Assembly (NCBI GenBank): GCA_020630595.1
Contig: JAHDBC010000003.1
Location: 81,205-145,204 of the forward strand
From: Planktomarina sp.
Lineage (GTDB): Bacteria; Pseudomonadota; Alphaproteobacteria; Rhodobacterales; Rhodobacteraceae
Length of the DNA stretch: 64,000 nucleotides
Direction: 5' to 3'
Numbering within the stretch: the stretch's first letter is position 1; the number at the start of each line of letters is the position of its first letter. The notes beneath the pieces are model-generated. The model was not told the origin of the DNA. It was given only the letters and a program-made list of their open reading frames with translations, and did not search any database. Positions 1 through 9,800 of this stretch are shown here, piece by piece. The position numbers and the translations under genes were made by a program.

Positions 1-1649
1 TCGACTGCGTTGCGCACATCTTTGCGATTGGCGATGGGGGCGTGCCCCAGAAGTTCGCCCTTTTTGCCGAAAATGGCCTGCGAATATCCACCGTCGGGCC
101 GTGCTTGTTTGCCACCGATGTAAAGTTTTGCGGTGCGGTCGATCCCTGTTTCAGGCCCATCATGGCCGGGAAATGGGGTCGCTGGTTTGGCCGCAACGGA
201 TGGTTTTGCAGGGCGGCAATAGGCCATCAACCCTTCCCACCCACCTTCGCGACCAAAGCCGCTTTCCCGCAGGCCGCCGAACCCTGCGGCAGCGTCGAAC
301 ATATTTGTTCCGTTCACCCAAACCACACCCGCCGCCAGCTGTGGCGCGATATCAAGTGCGGTGTTGATGTTTTCGGACCAGACACTTGCCGCCAGACCAT
401 AGCGGGTGTTGTTCGCGATTTCGATCGCCTCTGCCGGGGTGCGGAACGTTGTGGCAACCAGAACAGGGCCAAAGATTTCTTCCTGCATCAACGTGTCTGC
501 CGGGTGCAGGTCTGTGATCAGGGTCGGCGGGTAAAAGCATCCATCCGGAACAGGGGTTTGTGCCACGTGGGTGTTTCCGGCGGAATTGCTGTCCACCATG
601 CGTTTGATCGTGGCCAACTGCACCGGATCAACGACCGCGCCGACATCAACGGATTTGTCCAGCGGGTCGCCGATGCGCAGCTTATCCATGCGCGCTTTCA
701 GCTTGGCGTAAAAGTTTTCTGCTATGCCTTCTTGCACGATCAGGCGCGACCCCGCGCAGCAAACCTGCCCTTGGTTGAACCATATGGCGTCTACCAGCCC
801 TTCGACGGCGGAATCCACGTCGGCATCTTCGAACACGACATAGGGGGATTTGCCGCCCAATTCCAAAGTCAGCGCCTTGCCCGACCCTGCCGTGGCTTGG
901 CGGATTTTGCGACCGACCGATGTGGACCCTGTGAACGCCACTTTTTGCACATCGGATGTCACGATCATTTCGCCCACGGCGCCGTCGCCGGTCACGATGT
1001 TCACCACACCCTTTGGCACACCCGCCTGTTTGCAGATATCCGCAAACAGAAGCGCAGTCAGCGTGGTGTATTCTGCCGGTTTCAGAACAACCGTGTTCCC
1101 CGCCGCCATTGCGGGCGCGACCTTCCACGCCAGCATCAGCAGCGGGAAGTTCCAAGGGATGACCTGCCCACACACACCGTGGGCCACATGGCCCGACATT
1201 TCGGTGTCGAACAATTGTGCAAGCCCGGCATGGTAATAGAAATGCCGCTGCGCCAACGGGATATCAATATCGCGGGATTCCCGGATCGGTTTGCCATTGT
1301 CCAACGTTTCCAACACCGCGAACAATCGGCTGTGTTTCTGCAACAGTCGTGCCAGCGCATACAGAACCTTGGCCCGTGCAGCGCCGCCGGATTTTTCCCA
1401 TTTGGGCTGGGCTTTTTGGGCGGCTTTGACAGCTGTGTCGACGTCGGCCTGTGTGGCTTGCGATATGTGGGCCAGAAGATCACCTGTTGCCGGGTTCCTG
1501 GTTTCGAAATTTGCGCCCGGCGTTGTCCAGCTGCCACCGATAAAATGGCCAAAGCTGGATCCATGTTCTGCAAGCCACGCCATCGCGTCGACAGTCGATT
1601 CAGGGGCGACGCCGTAATCCATGGTGGTGTAGATGTCTTTGATGGTCAT
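1..1649 (-). CDS. Aldehyde dehydrogenase, long two-domain form (3' end beyond window)
   Basis: NAD(P)-dependent oxidation of an aldehyde to the acid. The ATG at 1649 opens a protein starting MTIKDIYTTMDYG. A complete ALDH domain follows (about residues 20-490) with PWNFPLLM, the glutamate motif LELGGKSP and the catalytic-cysteine motif FNQGQVCCAG, then GFGGLRESGFGREGG. Around residue 505 a second ALDH-like N-terminus begins (TAKLYIGGKQARPDGGY) and is cut by the window edge. This matches the roughly 780-aa fused ALDHs common in Rhodobacterales rather than the usual 490-aa enzymes. It lies downstream of deoC on the same strand, 121 bp away. Acetaldehyde released by DeoC is a likely substrate, but this is inferred from context. 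Confidence 0.93.
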   Translation of the reverse strand, partial: MTIKDIYTTMDYGVAPESTVDAMAWLAEHGSSFGHFIGGSWTTPGANFETRNPATGDLLAHISQATQADVDTAVKAAQKAQPKWEKSGGAARAKVLYALARLLQKHSRLFAVLETLDNGKPIRESRDIDIPLAQRHFYYHAGLAQLFDTEMSGHVAHGVCGQVIPWNFPLLMLAWKVAPAMAAGNTVVLKPAEYTTLTALLFADICKQAGVPKGVVNIVTGDGAVGEMIVTSDVQKVAFTGSTSVGRKIRQATAGSGKALTLELGGKSPYVVFEDADVDSAVEGLVDAIWFNQGQVCCAGSRLIVQEGIAENFYAKLKARMDKLRIGDPLDKSVDVGAVVDPVQLATIKRMVDSNSAGNTHVAQTPVPDGCFYPPTLITDLHPADTLMQEEIFGPVLVATTFRTPAEAIEIANNTRYGLAASVWSENINTALDIAPQLAAGVVWVNGTNMFDAAAGFGGLRESGFGREGGWEGLMAYCRPAKPSVAAKPATPFPGHDGPETGIDRTAKLYIGGKQARPDGGYSQAIFGKKGELLGHAPIANRKDVRNAV

Positions 1650-1730
1650 TGCTTGACCCTTTTCGCTAAGGGCCGTGAACGACCCTGGGTGGGCGAGATG
1701 CGCCTGCCCAAGGGGGTGGGGCGGGCGCGG

Positions 1731-1748
1731 CCCGGTGTGGCCACCGGG
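1731..1748. other. Hairpin between deoC and the aldehyde dehydrogenase
   Basis: Perfect 7-bp stem CCCGGTG/CACCGGG with a TGGC loop in the 121-bp spacer. No U-run follows on either strand, so it is more likely an mRNA-stabilising or attenuating hairpin than a terminator. Confidence 0.4.
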
Positions 1749-1770
1749 ATGGGATCCTCAATTCTTATGT

Positions 1771-2754
1771 CTATCCAAGCGCATGGCGGTACCCCGCAGA
1801 ATACGCGCCTGTCACGTGGTGCTCTAGCTGCCGTTCGATATCCCCCAGAAGCGAAGACGCCCCAAACCGGAACAAATCGGGCTCCAGCCAGCGGTTGCCC
1901 AGTTCTTCTTTCATCAGGGCAAGATACATCAGCGCATCTTTCGCTTTGGATATCCCCCCTGCAGGTTTGTAGCCCACCCGAAATCCGGTGCGGTCGTGGA
2001 AATCACGTATGGCACGGATCATGGTCAGCGTGACCGGCAGGGTGGCGTTTACGCTTTCCTTCCCGGTCGATGTCTTGATGAAATCCGCCCCGGCCATCAT
2101 GCAAATCAGCGACGCGCGGGCCACGTTTTTCAAGGTGCCAAGTTCACCTGTGGCAAGGATCGCCTTGACATGGGCATCGCCGCAGGCTGCGCGGAACTGC
2201 ACCATTTCGTCGTACAGTGCCTGCCAGTTCCCTGTCAGCACGTGGCGGCGGCTGATGACGATGTCGATTTCATGTGCCCCCGCAGCGACACTTTCTTCGA
2301 TTTCAGCAATGCGCAAATGCAGCGGGGACAGGCCGGCGGGAAACCCGGTGGACACCGCGGCAACCGGAATGCCAGTGCCATCCAGCGCATCAACGGCTGT
2401 TGCAATCATGTCGTGATACACACAAACCGCCCCGGTTTTCAGATTTGGCAGCCCCAGCTGTTCCAGCGTTGACGCGGCGACCGGTTGGCGGGCCTTGGCG
2501 CACAGGCGTCGCACGCGCATGGGGGTGTCGTCGCCCGACAACGTGGTCAAATCAATGCAGGCCACAGCCTTGGCCAGCCACGCCGCCTGATGATGTTTCT
2601 TGATGGACCGACGCCCCGGCAGCGTTGCGCAGCGGCGTTCGATGGCCGACCGGTTGGCCTGCACGCCCAGGGCCCAATCCAGATCCAGCGGAATGCCGGG
2701 ATTTCGTGCTTCAACCGTCTGCGGCAAGTGTGTGGGGGTAAGAACCTGTTCCAT
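1771..2754 (-). CDS. deoC: Deoxyribose-phosphate aldolase
   Basis: Cleaves 2-deoxyribose 5-phosphate into glyceraldehyde 3-phosphate and acetaldehyde during deoxynucleoside catabolism. The Schiff-base region DFIKTSTGKES and the second active-site lysine motif VGYKPAGGIS are both present, as is the upstream VKAILATGELG. The protein is 327 aa, longer than the roughly 260-aa E. coli enzyme because of an N-terminal extension of about 60 residues. The ATG at 2754 is preceded by an AAGG about 8 nt away. It probably forms an operon with the downstream aldehyde dehydrogenase, which could oxidise the acetaldehyde. It is divergent from rpe across a 90-bp spacer. Confidence 0.93.
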   Translation of the reverse strand: MEQVLTPTHLPQTVEARNPGIPLDLDWALGVQANRSAIERRCATLPGRRSIKKHHQAAWLAKAVACIDLTTLSGDDTPMRVRRLCAKARQPVAASTLEQLGLPNLKTGAVCVYHDMIATAVDALDGTGIPVAAVSTGFPAGLSPLHLRIAEIEESVAAGAHEIDIVISRRHVLTGNWQALYDEMVQFRAACGDAHVKAILATGELGTLKNVARASLICMMAGADFIKTSTGKESVNATLPVTLTMIRAIRDFHDRTGFRVGYKPAGGISKAKDALMYLALMKEELGNRWLEPDLFRFGASSLLGDIERQLEHHVTGAYSAGYRHALG

Positions 2755-2844
2755 ACGCTAGCCTTGCCCCAACAGCATCCCATGATCAAGGCAATCGACA
2801 ACCACGTGCCGCTACGCTAAGGCGCGCACAAAGGAGACCTGACC

Positions 2845-3522
2845 ATGACTTTCGACCGTTCCGTTAAGATCGCGCCTTCTATCCTGTCTGCCGATTTCGC
2901 CAATTTTGGCGCAGAAATTCAAGCGGTCGAAGCGCAGGGCGCTGACTGGATACATGTTGATGTGATGGACGGTCATTTCGTGCCAAACATCACCTTTGGT
3001 CCGACAACCTGTGCGGCCATCCGCCCGCATATCAAGACGGTTATGGATGTTCATCTGATGATCGCGCCAGTTGACCCCTACATTCAGGCCTTCGCAGATG
3101 CGGGGGCGGATTTCATCACGGCCCATGTAGAGGCCGGCCCCCATATTCACCGCACCCTTCAAGCCATTCGGGCCGCAGGTGCACGCCCCGGCGTCGCGTT
3201 GAACCCCGGCACGCCAGCCTCTGCCGTGCAAGAACTTCTGGATTTGGTCGATCTGGTCTGTGTTATGACCGTGAACCCCGGTTTTGGTGGTCAAAGTTTT
3301 ATTGATATGACGGACAAAGTGCGCACCTTGCGCCAGATGATTGGCGACCGCGACATTCACATCGAAATCGATGGGGGCGTGTCGCCTGCAACGGCGCCGA
3401 TGCTGGTGGACGCCGGCGCGGATGTTTTGGTTGCGGGGTCAGCCGTGTTCAAAGGCGGGTCGGTAGAAAATCCGACCCCATATGGCGACAATATCCGTGC
3501 CATACGTGCGTCTGCACAATAA
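2845..3522 (+). CDS. rpe: Ribulose-phosphate 3-epimerase
   Basis: Interconverts D-ribulose 5-phosphate and D-xylulose 5-phosphate in the pentose phosphate and Calvin-type pathways. It is a full-length 225-aa TIM barrel with the family motifs IAPSILSADFANFG, HVDVMDGHFVPNITFGP, VMTVNPGFGGQSF and EIDGGVSP, which carry the metal-binding His and Asp residues. AGGAG lies just upstream of the ATG. It is followed 71 bp later by the membrane protein gene. No paralogue or CO2-fixation genes are adjacent. Confidence 0.96.
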   Translation: MTFDRSVKIAPSILSADFANFGAEIQAVEAQGADWIHVDVMDGHFVPNITFGPTTCAAIRPHIKTVMDVHLMIAPVDPYIQAFADAGADFITAHVEAGPHIHRTLQAIRAAGARPGVALNPGTPASAVQELLDLVDLVCVMTVNPGFGGQSFIDMTDKVRTLRQMIGDRDIHIEIDGGVSPATAPMLVDAGADVLVAGSAVFKGGSVENPTPYGDNIRAIRASAQ

Positions 3523-3593
3523 CTGCACATAACGGCCGTCAGGCGCTGCTGATATGACAGCGCAATTCCCTTCAAGGATACTTGGAGGTGAAC

Positions 3594-5072
3594 ATGACAC
3601 CCTATACGAAAAGGGGCTTACCCCCCGGACTTGCGAAAGATGCATGGTGGCTGAATGCGCCGCCAGATGGTCGGCACGGGGCAGGTGATGCAGTAACGCC
3701 CTCACTGCCCCCGTTTGGCGTGGCGCTGGGTGGGGTGTGTTTTATTGCATTGATGGATTGGACGTTTTTCAATCCAACGGGCGGCGCGGTTCTTGCGATT
3801 TTCACGACAGCTTTTGCACTTATTTTGACGCTGATTCTGCGCAGGGGCAAAGGATGGGCATGGGACATCCCGGTCATTGCGATCGTTTCGATTTTGCCGG
3901 TCCTGTCCTTTGTACAAACCCTGTCGGTCTGGTTTTGGATGTTGGGGATCATGCTGTTGGTGGCGCGGGCGGCAGATTGGCCGCTGGCCCGGGTCGGCAC
4001 GCTTTGGCTGCGCCTGCCATGGGCGGGTGTCCGCAAATTAGTGACTGTTGAACAGTCACGGCTGGCGCGGTCCCGTATGCCGGGGCTGCGGCTTATGCGG
4101 GAGTGGGGCATTGCCGTGGGAATTGGCAGCGTGTTCGTGCTGCTGTTTGCGTTGGCAAACCCCGTGATTGATGAATTTCTGAATTCTGCTTTTTCTGGGC
4201 TGATCTCGATCGAATGGGGCGTGGTGCGCCTTGGTCTTTGGGTGTTTTCGGCGCTGATGATCCTGATGATTTTCAGCGCAGCATACATCCCCCACCCGGC
4301 GCCCCGATCCCGGCGGGGTTTCGCATTGCCCATGTCCACCATTCGGAATGCGTTGTTGGTGTTCAATCTAATTTTCGCCGGGCAACTGGTTACCGATATC
4401 TTTGTGTTGGGCTTTGGTGCCGGGCTGCCTGACGGGATGACCTATGCCAGCTATGCCCATCGCGGGGCGTATCCGTTGCTTGTCACCGCCCTTCTGTCAG
4501 GGGCGTTCATGCTGATCGCACGGCACACCGCAAAAGAAAGCGGCTGGGTCAGGGTGCTTTTGGCGATATGGACCCTGCAAAATATGATCCTTTTGGGAAC
4601 TGCGGCTTATCGGCTGGGGCTTTACGTTGACGCCTATGGGTGGACGTATTGGCGGCTGCATTGTTTTGTTTGGCTGGGTTTGGTGGCATTTGGCCTGTGC
4701 CTTGTGGCCTATGACCTGTGGCGCACAAGATCAGCGCAATGGATCCTGAACCGCAGCGCCATCGCATCGATCGTTGTGCTGTATGTCGCGTGTTTCGTGA
4801 ATTTTGGTGAATGGATCACGCAAGCCAATCTGAACAGGTTCGATAAAGGGAAACGGGTCGATTGGGTCTATATGTGCAATCTTGGACTTTCCAACCACGC
4901 GCTGCTTTCCGAAGTTCGATCAGACTACGAATTCCAACCCAATTATCGGTCCCACTATCACAAGCCACTGGAATCGTGGCGACAGTGGGATTTTCGTCGC
5001 TGGCAAACAGATCAAAGAATAGCCAAAGTGTCTTCAGATGAAAGGCTGCCGCTGTGTCCCACCGCATATTGA
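3594..5072 (+). CDS. DUF4173-like polytopic membrane protein
   Basis: 492-aa integral membrane protein with about ten hydrophobic segments and a short C-terminal soluble tail. The sequence resembles DUF4173-family proteins, whose function is unknown. I start it at the ATG at 3594 because GGAGGTG lies 6-7 nt upstream; an in-frame TTG at 3582 would leave no ribosome site. Its last 19 bp overlap the response-regulator gene, so it is probably co-transcribed and translationally coupled with the two-component system. It may be a target or accessory of that system (inference). Confidence 0.75.
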   Translation: MTPYTKRGLPPGLAKDAWWLNAPPDGRHGAGDAVTPSLPPFGVALGGVCFIALMDWTFFNPTGGAVLAIFTTAFALILTLILRRGKGWAWDIPVIAIVSILPVLSFVQTLSVWFWMLGIMLLVARAADWPLARVGTLWLRLPWAGVRKLVTVEQSRLARSRMPGLRLMREWGIAVGIGSVFVLLFALANPVIDEFLNSAFSGLISIEWGVVRLGLWVFSALMILMIFSAAYIPHPAPRSRRGFALPMSTIRNALLVFNLIFAGQLVTDIFVLGFGAGLPDGMTYASYAHRGAYPLLVTALLSGAFMLIARHTAKESGWVRVLLAIWTLQNMILLGTAAYRLGLYVDAYGWTYWRLHCFVWLGLVAFGLCLVAYDLWRTRSAQWILNRSAIASIVVLYVACFVNFGEWITQANLNRFDKGKRVDWVYMCNLGLSNHALLSEVRSDYEFQPNYRSHYHKPLESWRQWDFRRWQTDQRIAKVSSDERLPLCPTAY

Positions 5073-5740
5073 TCATTGAAGATGACCCGCAAATCCGCCG
5101 AACGGTCGATATCGCCTGTCAGGCCCATGGATACGCCACAGACGTCGCCGGCGATGGGGCAGAAGGGTTGGCAAAGGCCCAGAAAGGGTCTGCTGATCTG
5201 ATCATCCTGGATATCGGCCTGCCCCGGATGGACGGATTGGAACTGTGCCGGAACTTGCGCCAATCCCACCAAACCCCGATTATTTTTCTGACAGCCCGCA
5301 ATGACGAAATCGACCGCGTTTTGGGTTTGGAATTGGGCGGTGATGATTATGTCAGCAAACCGTTTTCGCCCCGTGAATTGTTGGCCCGGATTGCAGCGGT
5401 GTTGCGCAGGGGGGCGCAGGGGCAATCTGATGATGCGCTTCGGATTGGGGGGCTGACCCTTCACCTTGGACGGCACGCGGCCGATTTTAACGGCACGCCG
5501 ATTGATCTGACCCGGCGGGAAATGGGGATACTGATGACCCTTGCCCGGCGCCCGCAACAGGTGTTTCCGCGCCCTGCGCTTGTGGATCAGGTGTATGGCA
5601 TCGGTACAGATGTGTCTGATCGAACGCTGGATAGCCATTTGCGAAACCTGCGCGCAAAGCTGGTCGCAGCCGGATGCACCGATGGGATCGAAACATTGCA
5701 TGGTATCGGATTGCGGATTGGGGCCTGTCGTGGTGCGTGA
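5054..5740 (+). CDS. OmpR-family response regulator (CreB-like)
   Basis: DNA-binding response regulator of 228 aa. The receiver domain spans about residues 3-115, with the acidic pair D10/D11, phospho-acceptor D53 in LIILDIGLPRMDG, the T of FLTARND and the K of YVSKPFSP. A winged-helix OmpR/PhoB output domain follows (about 127-225; LTRREMGILMTLARRP, DRTLDSHLRNLRAKL). The start is a GTG inside the end of the upstream gene. It overlaps the sensor kinase gene by about 11 bp. The pair resembles CreB/CreC. The target is unknown, but the next operon downstream encodes a secreted adhesin. Confidence 0.92.
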   Translation: MSHRILIIEDDPQIRRTVDIACQAHGYATDVAGDGAEGLAKAQKGSADLIILDIGLPRMDGLELCRNLRQSHQTPIIFLTARNDEIDRVLGLELGGDDYVSKPFSPRELLARIAAVLRRGAQGQSDDALRIGGLTLHLGRHAADFNGTPIDLTRREMGILMTLARRPQQVFPRPALVDQVYGIGTDVSDRTLDSHLRNLRAKLVAAGCTDGIETLHGIGLRIGACRGA

Positions 5741-6683
5741 CGGTCCACGCCCGCGCCAAAAATGGCGTCCGCCGCTGGCCATCGTCATTGGGGCGTCGGT
5801 TGCAGGATTGTTGGTCTTGCCGATATTTGGATTTGTGGTCTTGCGCTGGGTCCAGCCGATCTTTGGCTGGAAAGTCAGCGTGTTCTGGGTGTCTTTTGCC
5901 ATGCTTGCGGCGGCTGTCTTGATCGGGGCTGTGCAGTGGCGGCTGTTGGTTCGACCCATCCGGGAATTGGCCCATGCCGCACAAGACATCGCTGACGGCA
6001 AGACCTCTGATCCGGTGCCGTTGCGCCGGTACGGGACGGCCGAACTGAGTGAGCTGGGCACCAATGTTCTGAACATGGCACAGGATATTCTGGATCAGAA
6101 CCAAGCCTTGCGCGGATACGCGGATCACGTTGTTCACGAACTGAAGTCCCCGGTCACGGCGTTGCGGGCCGGGGCTGAACTGCTGGAACTGCCAAATCTA
6201 ACACCAGACCAACTGCGCATGGTGTCTGATGACATCATCAATGCAAGCCTGCGCATCGATGCACTTTTGGATGCGCTGCGGCGGCACAGCGAAAGCCAAG
6301 CAAACCGGGCTTCAGGGCAGACACCCGTTTCAGATCTGAAATTGGAAGGTCAAGGTGTGCGGATTTTTGGTCGTCCGGTCCTGCCGCTGGATCATGATGC
6401 CGCGTTGGCTGTGATGACCCAATTGATCGAAAATGCGCGGCAAGCCGGGGCAACCCGCATAGACATATGTGAGACGGAAAAGGGGCTGGAAATAGGCGAC
6501 AACGGGCATGGTATTGAAACGGCTGATTTATTTCGCGCCTTTGATCCCTTCTTTACCACGAAACGCGACTGCGGAGGGACCGGTATGGGGCTGTCCGTTG
6601 TCAAAACCCTGTTAGAAAGTGGCGGTGCAACGGTGTCTTTGTGGCAGAAAAATGGCGGCGCCGCGGTGAGCATTCACCCGTGA
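5730..6683 (+). CDS. Sensor histidine kinase (CreC-like)
   Basis: Membrane histidine kinase of about 317 aa. Two transmembrane helices (roughly residues 16-38 and 48-70) flank a very short periplasmic loop, followed by a HAMP-like linker, a HisKA domain with H136 in HELKSPVTAL and an ATPase domain with N (LIENARQAG), DNGHG and GTGMGLSVV boxes. The GTG at 5730 or the adjacent GTG at 5733 overlaps the regulator gene; an ATG at 5700 is possible but has a poor ribosome site. The almost absent sensor loop suggests it senses membrane state or a partner protein, perhaps the DUF4173 protein (inference). Confidence 0.88.
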   Translation: MVRDGPRPRQKWRPPLAIVIGASVAGLLVLPIFGFVVLRWVQPIFGWKVSVFWVSFAMLAAAVLIGAVQWRLLVRPIRELAHAAQDIADGKTSDPVPLRRYGTAELSELGTNVLNMAQDILDQNQALRGYADHVVHELKSPVTALRAGAELLELPNLTPDQLRMVSDDIINASLRIDALLDALRRHSESQANRASGQTPVSDLKLEGQGVRIFGRPVLPLDHDAALAVMTQLIENARQAGATRIDICETEKGLEIGDNGHGIETADLFRAFDPFFTTKRDCGGTGMGLSVVKTLLESGGATVSLWQKNGGAAVSIHP

Positions 6684-6710
6684 CGCGAATTTGTTTCAAA
6701 AACGTCACGG
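6678..6710. other. Inverted repeat at the end of the kinase gene
   Basis: CCGTGACG and CGTCACGG form an 8-bp perfect inverted repeat separated by 17 nt, spanning the kinase stop codon. It could be a weak transcript-end hairpin or a protein-binding palindrome. The rest of 6711-6882 is the leader of the adhesin operon, where I see no confident promoter. Confidence 0.35.
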
Positions 6711-6882
6711 TCCCTGCGGACGGACCACCGAAAAGCCGCAAATCAACCAAAAATGCTTAGAAAATTGTAGGAATTGCGGAACCCGTCCCGTACATTCAAT
6801 CCATCAGAGGGCATAAGCCCCGCAATAAATGCAGTCGCACCGGGCCAAAAAGGTTCGGGCGTGAGGTAGAGTGGTAGAGATA

Positions 6883-9800
6883 ATGCAGGCCGTCGATTAC
6901 GTCGTACGCGACGCTTCGGGACGTTTGTTCCGTGGGTCGCTGGAAACCCAAGCAGAGACACTTGTCTTGAAAGTCGCTGACTATTCAGCGGTGTCATTGA
7001 ACCTTGACCGGGACATGGTGCATTCCTATTCCCGCGTGGGCGATAATCTGATCATCAAATTGGAAGATGGTCGCGAAATCGTTTTGGAAAACGCCTTTGT
7101 TGCCCAAACACAAGGCACCCAGCTTTACTTCAGCTCTGGTGGTGAAATTTACGAAATTTCATTCTCGGAAGCATGGGGTCGCACAAACTATGCCCATTAT
7201 GGCCAGACAGAAGCGACAAGCGGTCTGATCTTTACAGATGGTGCGCAACTGTCCACCACGCTGACGGGCGCAACAACCGACGTCGGATATGCAGTATCAA
7301 CGGCGTCTCAGGTTGAAACGACCATGGCAGCTGCGCCGATCTTTGTCGGTGGCGGTTTGGGTGGCGCTGGCGCAGTGGCGGCTGGTGTCGCAGGTGTTGG
7401 CGTGCTGGCCGGCGCTGGTGGCGGCGGTGGCGCTGCGATTGCTGCGGTTGCCGTTCTGGCATCAGACGGCGGTATCAACATCGTATCTGCCGGTGGCGGC
7501 GACGATCGCGTGATCAACGGCCAAGAATTGGCGGCAGGCCCTGTTGTTACAGGCCAAACCTACCCAGATTCCCTTGTGACAGTGACCTTGGCCGGCGTAA
7601 CGCTGACCACCACGTCCGGCGCGGACGGGTCCTATACAGTTGCGTTTTCGGCATCACAATTGGGCATCACAGATGTGACGACACAGATTGTGTCAGCTTC
7701 GGTTGTCGCCCCAGACGGCGATACGGAAACCGCACAAGCGGACGTGCTGATCGACCCAACGACAGCCGTCACGATCGCGAATACAATCGTGGAAAACGAT
7801 GGCATCATCTTGGCAAGCGAAACGCCTGACGGGATTGTTGTCACCGGGACTGCGGAACCGGGCGCGAATGTTGTCGTGACCTTGCAGGGCACCAATCGCA
7901 CAGTGACTGCGGGTGCTGACGGATCCTATTCCGTGACATTCAACGGTGTGGTTGCGGCGGATATCAATGACCAAATGGTTGATATCACTGCAGAATCCAC
8001 TGACCTTTACGGAAACACTGCGACCACCACACAACCGGTGCGCATCGATACCGTCCTGAATGTGACAATCGATCCGATCCAGGCCATGGACAACGTGATC
8101 AACCGCACAGAAGCGCAAAATGGCGTGACCTTCACCGGGACTGTCGATCCGGGGTCGTCCGTGACAGTGGAAATGAACGGTGTCACAGTCAACGCAGTTG
8201 TCGCTGCGGACGGGACATGGACCGCGCAATTCCCCGGTTCGGGCATTCCGGCTGCGGACGTTGAGCTGACGTTGTTTGCACATGCAAGCGATCCGTTGGG
8301 CAATGCCACGACCACCAGCCACGTTGTTGTGGTTGATAATCTGGGCATGGTCGAAATCGACCCGAGCCCACTTGAAATCGATGATGTGGTGAACGCCACA
8401 GAACAAGGTGACGGTGTTGTCGTCACTGGGACGACCACACCCGGATCGTCGGTTGTTGTGCATTTCCATACCTTTACCGGAAACGCGACAGTTGATGCTG
8501 CGGGCAACTGGACTGTAACAGTTCCAGCTGCGAACATTGATCTGGGCACATACGATGTGACCATTTCCGCAACAGCCACAACTGAATCCGGAAACGTATC
8601 GACCGACACGGAAACAGTTCGGATCGACACCGAGGTTCTGAACCTTGCGTTGGATGGTAACGCCGTATCAGGTGACAACTTCATCAATTCGTCCGAACAG
8701 GCCGCAGGCGTTACCCTTTCAGGGACCGTCGAAGCCGGGTCCACCGTGAACGTGACCCTTGGGTCCGTTACGAAGGGCGCATCGGTTGATGCAAATGGCA
8801 TCTGGTCGGTTACGTTCAATCCATCCGATGTTCCGACAGGTGACTATCAGACCACGATGACCGCGGTTGCCGTTGATCTGGCTGGGAACACCCACACGAT
8901 CACGCAAACCGTTCAGGTTGATACGGTTGCAACGAACCTGACACTGTCTGCCGTGCCAATTGCTGGCGATGGCATTGTGAACGGGTCCGAAGCGGGGGAT
9001 GGTCTGGAAATTTCTGGTCAAGCGGATCCCGGCGTTGAAATCACGGTCACCCTTGGTGGCGTGACATATACGACAACCGCAACGCCCGACGGCACATGGA
9101 CCGTATATTTCAGCCCAGATGACATCGGTGATGGTGAATTTACCGTGCCATTGGTTGTTCAAACCACGGACGCTGCTGGCAACGTCACAACAGACACGAC
9201 GGATGTTGGTGTCGACACGGGCGTCAGCGGTGTAAGTATCCCGGAAGGTGACATTGGCGGCGATGGCGTGATCAGCGCTGACGAAATTGCCGCAGGTGTT
9301 GTTCTGACAGGCAACGGCGAACCCGGCGCCACGGTCGTTCTGGCCGTCGGCAATCAGGAATTCACCGGTGTCGTTGGTCCGGATGGCACATTTGCGATCC
9401 TGATCGATCCATCTGCCTTCCCATCGGGGCCGAATGTCGACATTTCGATCACGGCGACGATCACGGATACCGCGGGCAATGTGAACGTTTCGGTTCTGTC
9501 TGCAAACGTGGACACAGAAGTCAGCAACTTTGCTGTGACAGCTGATCCGATGGACGGGCACACCGTGCTGAATTCCATTGTCGCACAGTCCGGTATTATG
9601 GTCGGCGGGACAGTGGAAGCCGGCGCAACCGTTTCCATTGATTTCGCTGGTACCGTGAAATCGGTCGTCGCAGGCCCAGATGGCACATGGAGCATCGTGT
9701 TCGCAGGGTCGGAAGTGCCAGTTGTTGAAAATGAAACGTTCAATCTGGTGATCACGGCGACAGATACGGCTGGCAACGTTGCGGTCGACAACAGCGTGAC

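Noticed and set aside
42..2033. 663-codon plus-strand open frame
   Set aside because: It lies antisense to the aldehyde dehydrogenase and part of deoC, has a Cys/Arg/His-rich composition and no recognisable domain; it is a shadow of GC-biased codons.
7500..9800. Long tandem DNA repeats
   Set aside because: The roughly 290-bp periodicity reflects eight diverged Ig-like protein repeats; DNA identity between units is low.
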